This document shows positions 14,474 to 15,951 of a stretch of 15,951 bases of DNA, one piece after another. Numbering within the stretch: the stretch's first letter is position 1; every line of letters begins with the position of its first letter. Source of the DNA: Holdemanella sp. (lineage in GTDB: Bacteria > Bacillota_I > Bacilli_A > Erysipelotrichales > Erysipelotrichaceae); assembly GCA_021442845.1 (NCBI GenBank), contig JABUSD010000096.1, positions 1-15,951 on the forward strand, written 5' to 3'. A program made the translations under genes and the position numbers. Under the pieces are notes generated by a model, which saw nothing but the letters and a program-made list of their open reading frames with translations, was not told the origin of the DNA and did not search any database.

Positions 14474-14935
14474 ATGAAAACCTATTATACATATACAACC
14501 CGTATAGGACCTATTACAATTGCAGAAGAGGATGGAATGATTGTATCCATTGATACGGATCAGAAAGTAGACGGTATTGAGAAAAGAAATGAGTTGTTAG
14601 ATTGTACGTATAAACAATTGGAAGAATACTTTCAAGGAAAGCGGAAGACATTTGATATTCCATATAAGTTGAAGGGAACACCCTTCCAGCTGTCGGTATG
14701 GCATTATTTAGAGACCATACCTTATGGTAAGACATGTTCCTATCAGGATGTGGCAATAGGAATAGGAAATCCTAAATCCTGTCGAGCTGTTGGCATGGCT
14801 TGTCATCGAAATCCGATTCCATTCATCGTTCCATGTCATCGTGTGATTGGCAAGAATAGAAAGATGGTTGGATTTGGATTGGGTATTGATTTAAAAATAA
14901 AACTTTTAGATATAGAAAGAGGCATATATGATTGA
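14474..14935 (+). CDS. ogt: Methylated-DNA-protein-cysteine S-methyltransferase
   Basis: DNA repair protein of 153 aa that transfers alkyl groups from O6-alkylguanine to its own cysteine in a suicide reaction. The acceptor is C121 in the signature 'PFIVPCHRVIG'. The helix-turn-helix region preceding it is 'TPFQLSVWHYLETIPYGKTCSYQDVA', and the C-terminal 'GFGLGIDLKIKLLDIE' matches the family. The length is usual for the single-domain Ogt/MGMT type, with no Ada regulatory domain. The start is 1 nt after the HAD-PHP stop and has only a weak ribosome binding site, so coupled translation is likely. The 3' end overlaps the next gene by 8 bp. The substitution of Cys-His-Arg before N113-P-I is unusual but outside the active motif. 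The symbol is by family; the exact orthology is not proven. Confidence 0.92.
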   Translation: MKTYYTYTTRIGPITIAEEDGMIVSIDTDQKVDGIEKRNELLDCTYKQLEEYFQGKRKTFDIPYKLKGTPFQLSVWHYLETIPYGKTCSYQDVAIGIGNPKSCRAVGMACHRNPIPFIVPCHRVIGKNRKMVGFGLGIDLKIKLLDIERGIYD

Positions 14936-15951
14936 AGAAACAATGTTGACATATATTGAAGAAACACCATCAAAAATGAAATGGATGATTGAAAATCGAA
15001 TAGCTTTGACAAAGGATCTAGTCAATGAATATAAAAAGAAGCATGTTTCCAGCATCTGGATGATTGCCTGTGGTTCTTCTTCCAATGCAGCGGAATGTGC
15101 CAAGCCATTCATGATGAAATACTTAAATATTGATATCAAAATTGTTACACCAGCTAACTTTGTCTATTGTGAAAATAAAGTAAAGGATAGTGATATGGTT
15201 TTTGTCATTTCCCAGAGTGGCTGTTCAACCAATGCGATAGAAGCACTGGATTATTTACATTCTATGCATCGCAAAGGGATTGCCTTAACAGGAAATGTAC
15301 AGGCATCCATAAAAGATCATGCCAATTTAGTCATTGATTATGGCGTTGGAGAAGAAAAGTTTGGTTATGTTACAAAAGGAGTGACAACACTTTGTCTATT
15401 CTTAATGCTGTTTGCCTTGGAGGCATCAAATTTAGAAAAAGAAGATGTGATTCAGGAAATGGTTATGTGCTGTAATTATCATGAAATCATGCAGCAAAAG
15501 GCATGGAAGTATCTAGAGGATAACTATATGGAATTGACATCAATGCATGTTGTGTTTATGTGTGGTTTTGCCCAAGGATATGGACTTGCCAGGGAAGCAG
15601 CTTTAAAGATGAGTGAAACCGTAAAGATTCCATGTTTTGCCTATGAGGCGGAAGAATATATTCATGGACCTAACATTCAGTTAAATCCATCCTATGCCGT
15701 TTTCCTTTTTGATGATTTGTCAAATGGTTCCAGTCGCATTAAAAAGATTTATGAAGCAACAAAGATGAATACACCAAAAACTTTCTTTATTACCGATCAT
15801 TATGAAAGTAAAGATCCAAGGGTATTGAATACTGAAATCAAAGTAAAAGAATCTACTTTGATTCCATTGTTCATCCTTCCTGTCATTCAGATTCTTGCCC
15901 ACCAGATCACAACGGATTTACATCGATGGGATCGACATCCATTAGCCCAGA
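14928..15951 (+). CDS. SIS-domain sugar isomerase/deglycase-like protein (partial, cut by window end)
   Basis: The reading frame is open from ATG 14928 to the window end, 341 codons without a stop, so the C-terminus is missing. It contains two SIS domains of the GlmS-isomerase/fructosamine-deglycase (FrlB-like) type. SIS 1 has 'MIACGSSSNAAECAKP' and 'VFVISQSGCSTNAIEAL'; SIS 2 has 'FMCGFAQGYGLAREAALKMSE' and 'AYEAEEYIHGP'. Such proteins isomerise or deaminate phosphosugars. There is no glutaminase domain, so it is not a full GlmS. A good AGAAAGAGG purine tract (14914-14922) precedes the ATG at 5 nt. It overlaps the alkyltransferase gene by 8 bp. The substrate is not determinable without the genes that follow; fructoselysine-type phosphates are one possibility. 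Confidence 0.85.
   Translation, partial: MIEETMLTYIEETPSKMKWMIENRIALTKDLVNEYKKKHVSSIWMIACGSSSNAAECAKPFMMKYLNIDIKIVTPANFVYCENKVKDSDMVFVISQSGCSTNAIEALDYLHSMHRKGIALTGNVQASIKDHANLVIDYGVGEEKFGYVTKGVTTLCLFLMLFALEASNLEKEDVIQEMVMCCNYHEIMQQKAWKYLEDNYMELTSMHVVFMCGFAQGYGLAREAALKMSETVKIPCFAYEAEEYIHGPNIQLNPSYAVFLFDDLSNGSSRIKKIYEATKMNTPKTFFITDHYESKDPRVLNTEIKVKESTLIPLFILPVIQILAHQITTDLHRWDRHPLAQ

Noticed and set aside
1..15951. Mobile element, prophage, CRISPR array or defence island.
   Set aside because: No transposase, integrase, cas or toxin-like product and no regularly spaced repeats were found; all genes look like chromosomal housekeeping or regulatory genes.

Overview
The window is AT-rich bacterial DNA with short spacers, purine-rich ribosome binding sites (AAGGGGG, AGGGGG, AAGGAGG) and intrinsic terminators. 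TGA is used as a stop, so the code is the standard bacterial one. The gene content (DUF975/CmpB membrane protein, CdaA/CdaR, MATE exporter, Cof-type HAD) fits a low-GC Bacillota. An Erysipelotrichia-like gut bacterium is my best guess, from overall character only. I see no mobile elements, CRISPR array, phage genes, rRNA or complete tRNA. It reads as chromosomal backbone.

Layout. (1) 105-2983: a two-gene unit, a DUF975-CmpB membrane protein overlapping by 4 bp a membrane-anchored metallophosphoesterase, closed by a terminator. (2) 3048-3716: an orphan LytTR regulator with an atypical receiver. (3) 3717-4094: a gene-free stretch holding a promoter-like box, several hairpins and a strong terminator, best read as an uncharacterised RNA of about 290 nt. 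(4) 4113-9642: a probable six-gene operon of Cof-type HAD phosphatase, diadenylate cyclase CdaA, its regulator CdaR, an OmpR-type response regulator, a histidine kinase and a Gfo/Idh/MocA oxidoreductase, ending in a terminator. (5) 9661-11537: three small plus-strand enzymes (2H phosphoesterase, histidine phosphatase, alpha/beta hydrolase). (6) 11544-12890, minus strand: a MATE exporter. (7) 12943-end: a HAD-PHP fusion phosphatase, an O6-alkylguanine-DNA alkyltransferase and a SIS-domain protein cut by the window end, tightly packed as an operon.

How they may work together. The central operon joins c-di-AMP synthesis (CdaA with CdaR, normally tied to cell-wall and osmotic homeostasis) to a two-component system where many Bacillota have glmM. 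This suggests envelope or turgor sensing coordinated with c-di-AMP, but that is inference. The flanking genes are mostly phosphatases and housekeeping enzymes without a single obvious pathway.

The most unusual signals are non-coding. Several transcription units have a TATAAT-like box 6-8 nt before the ATG and no Shine-Dalgarno sequence, predicting leaderless mRNAs. The divergent MATE/HAD-PHP pair is separated by a perfect palindrome carrying two outward-facing -10 boxes. Three intrinsic terminators include the stop codon of the gene they end.
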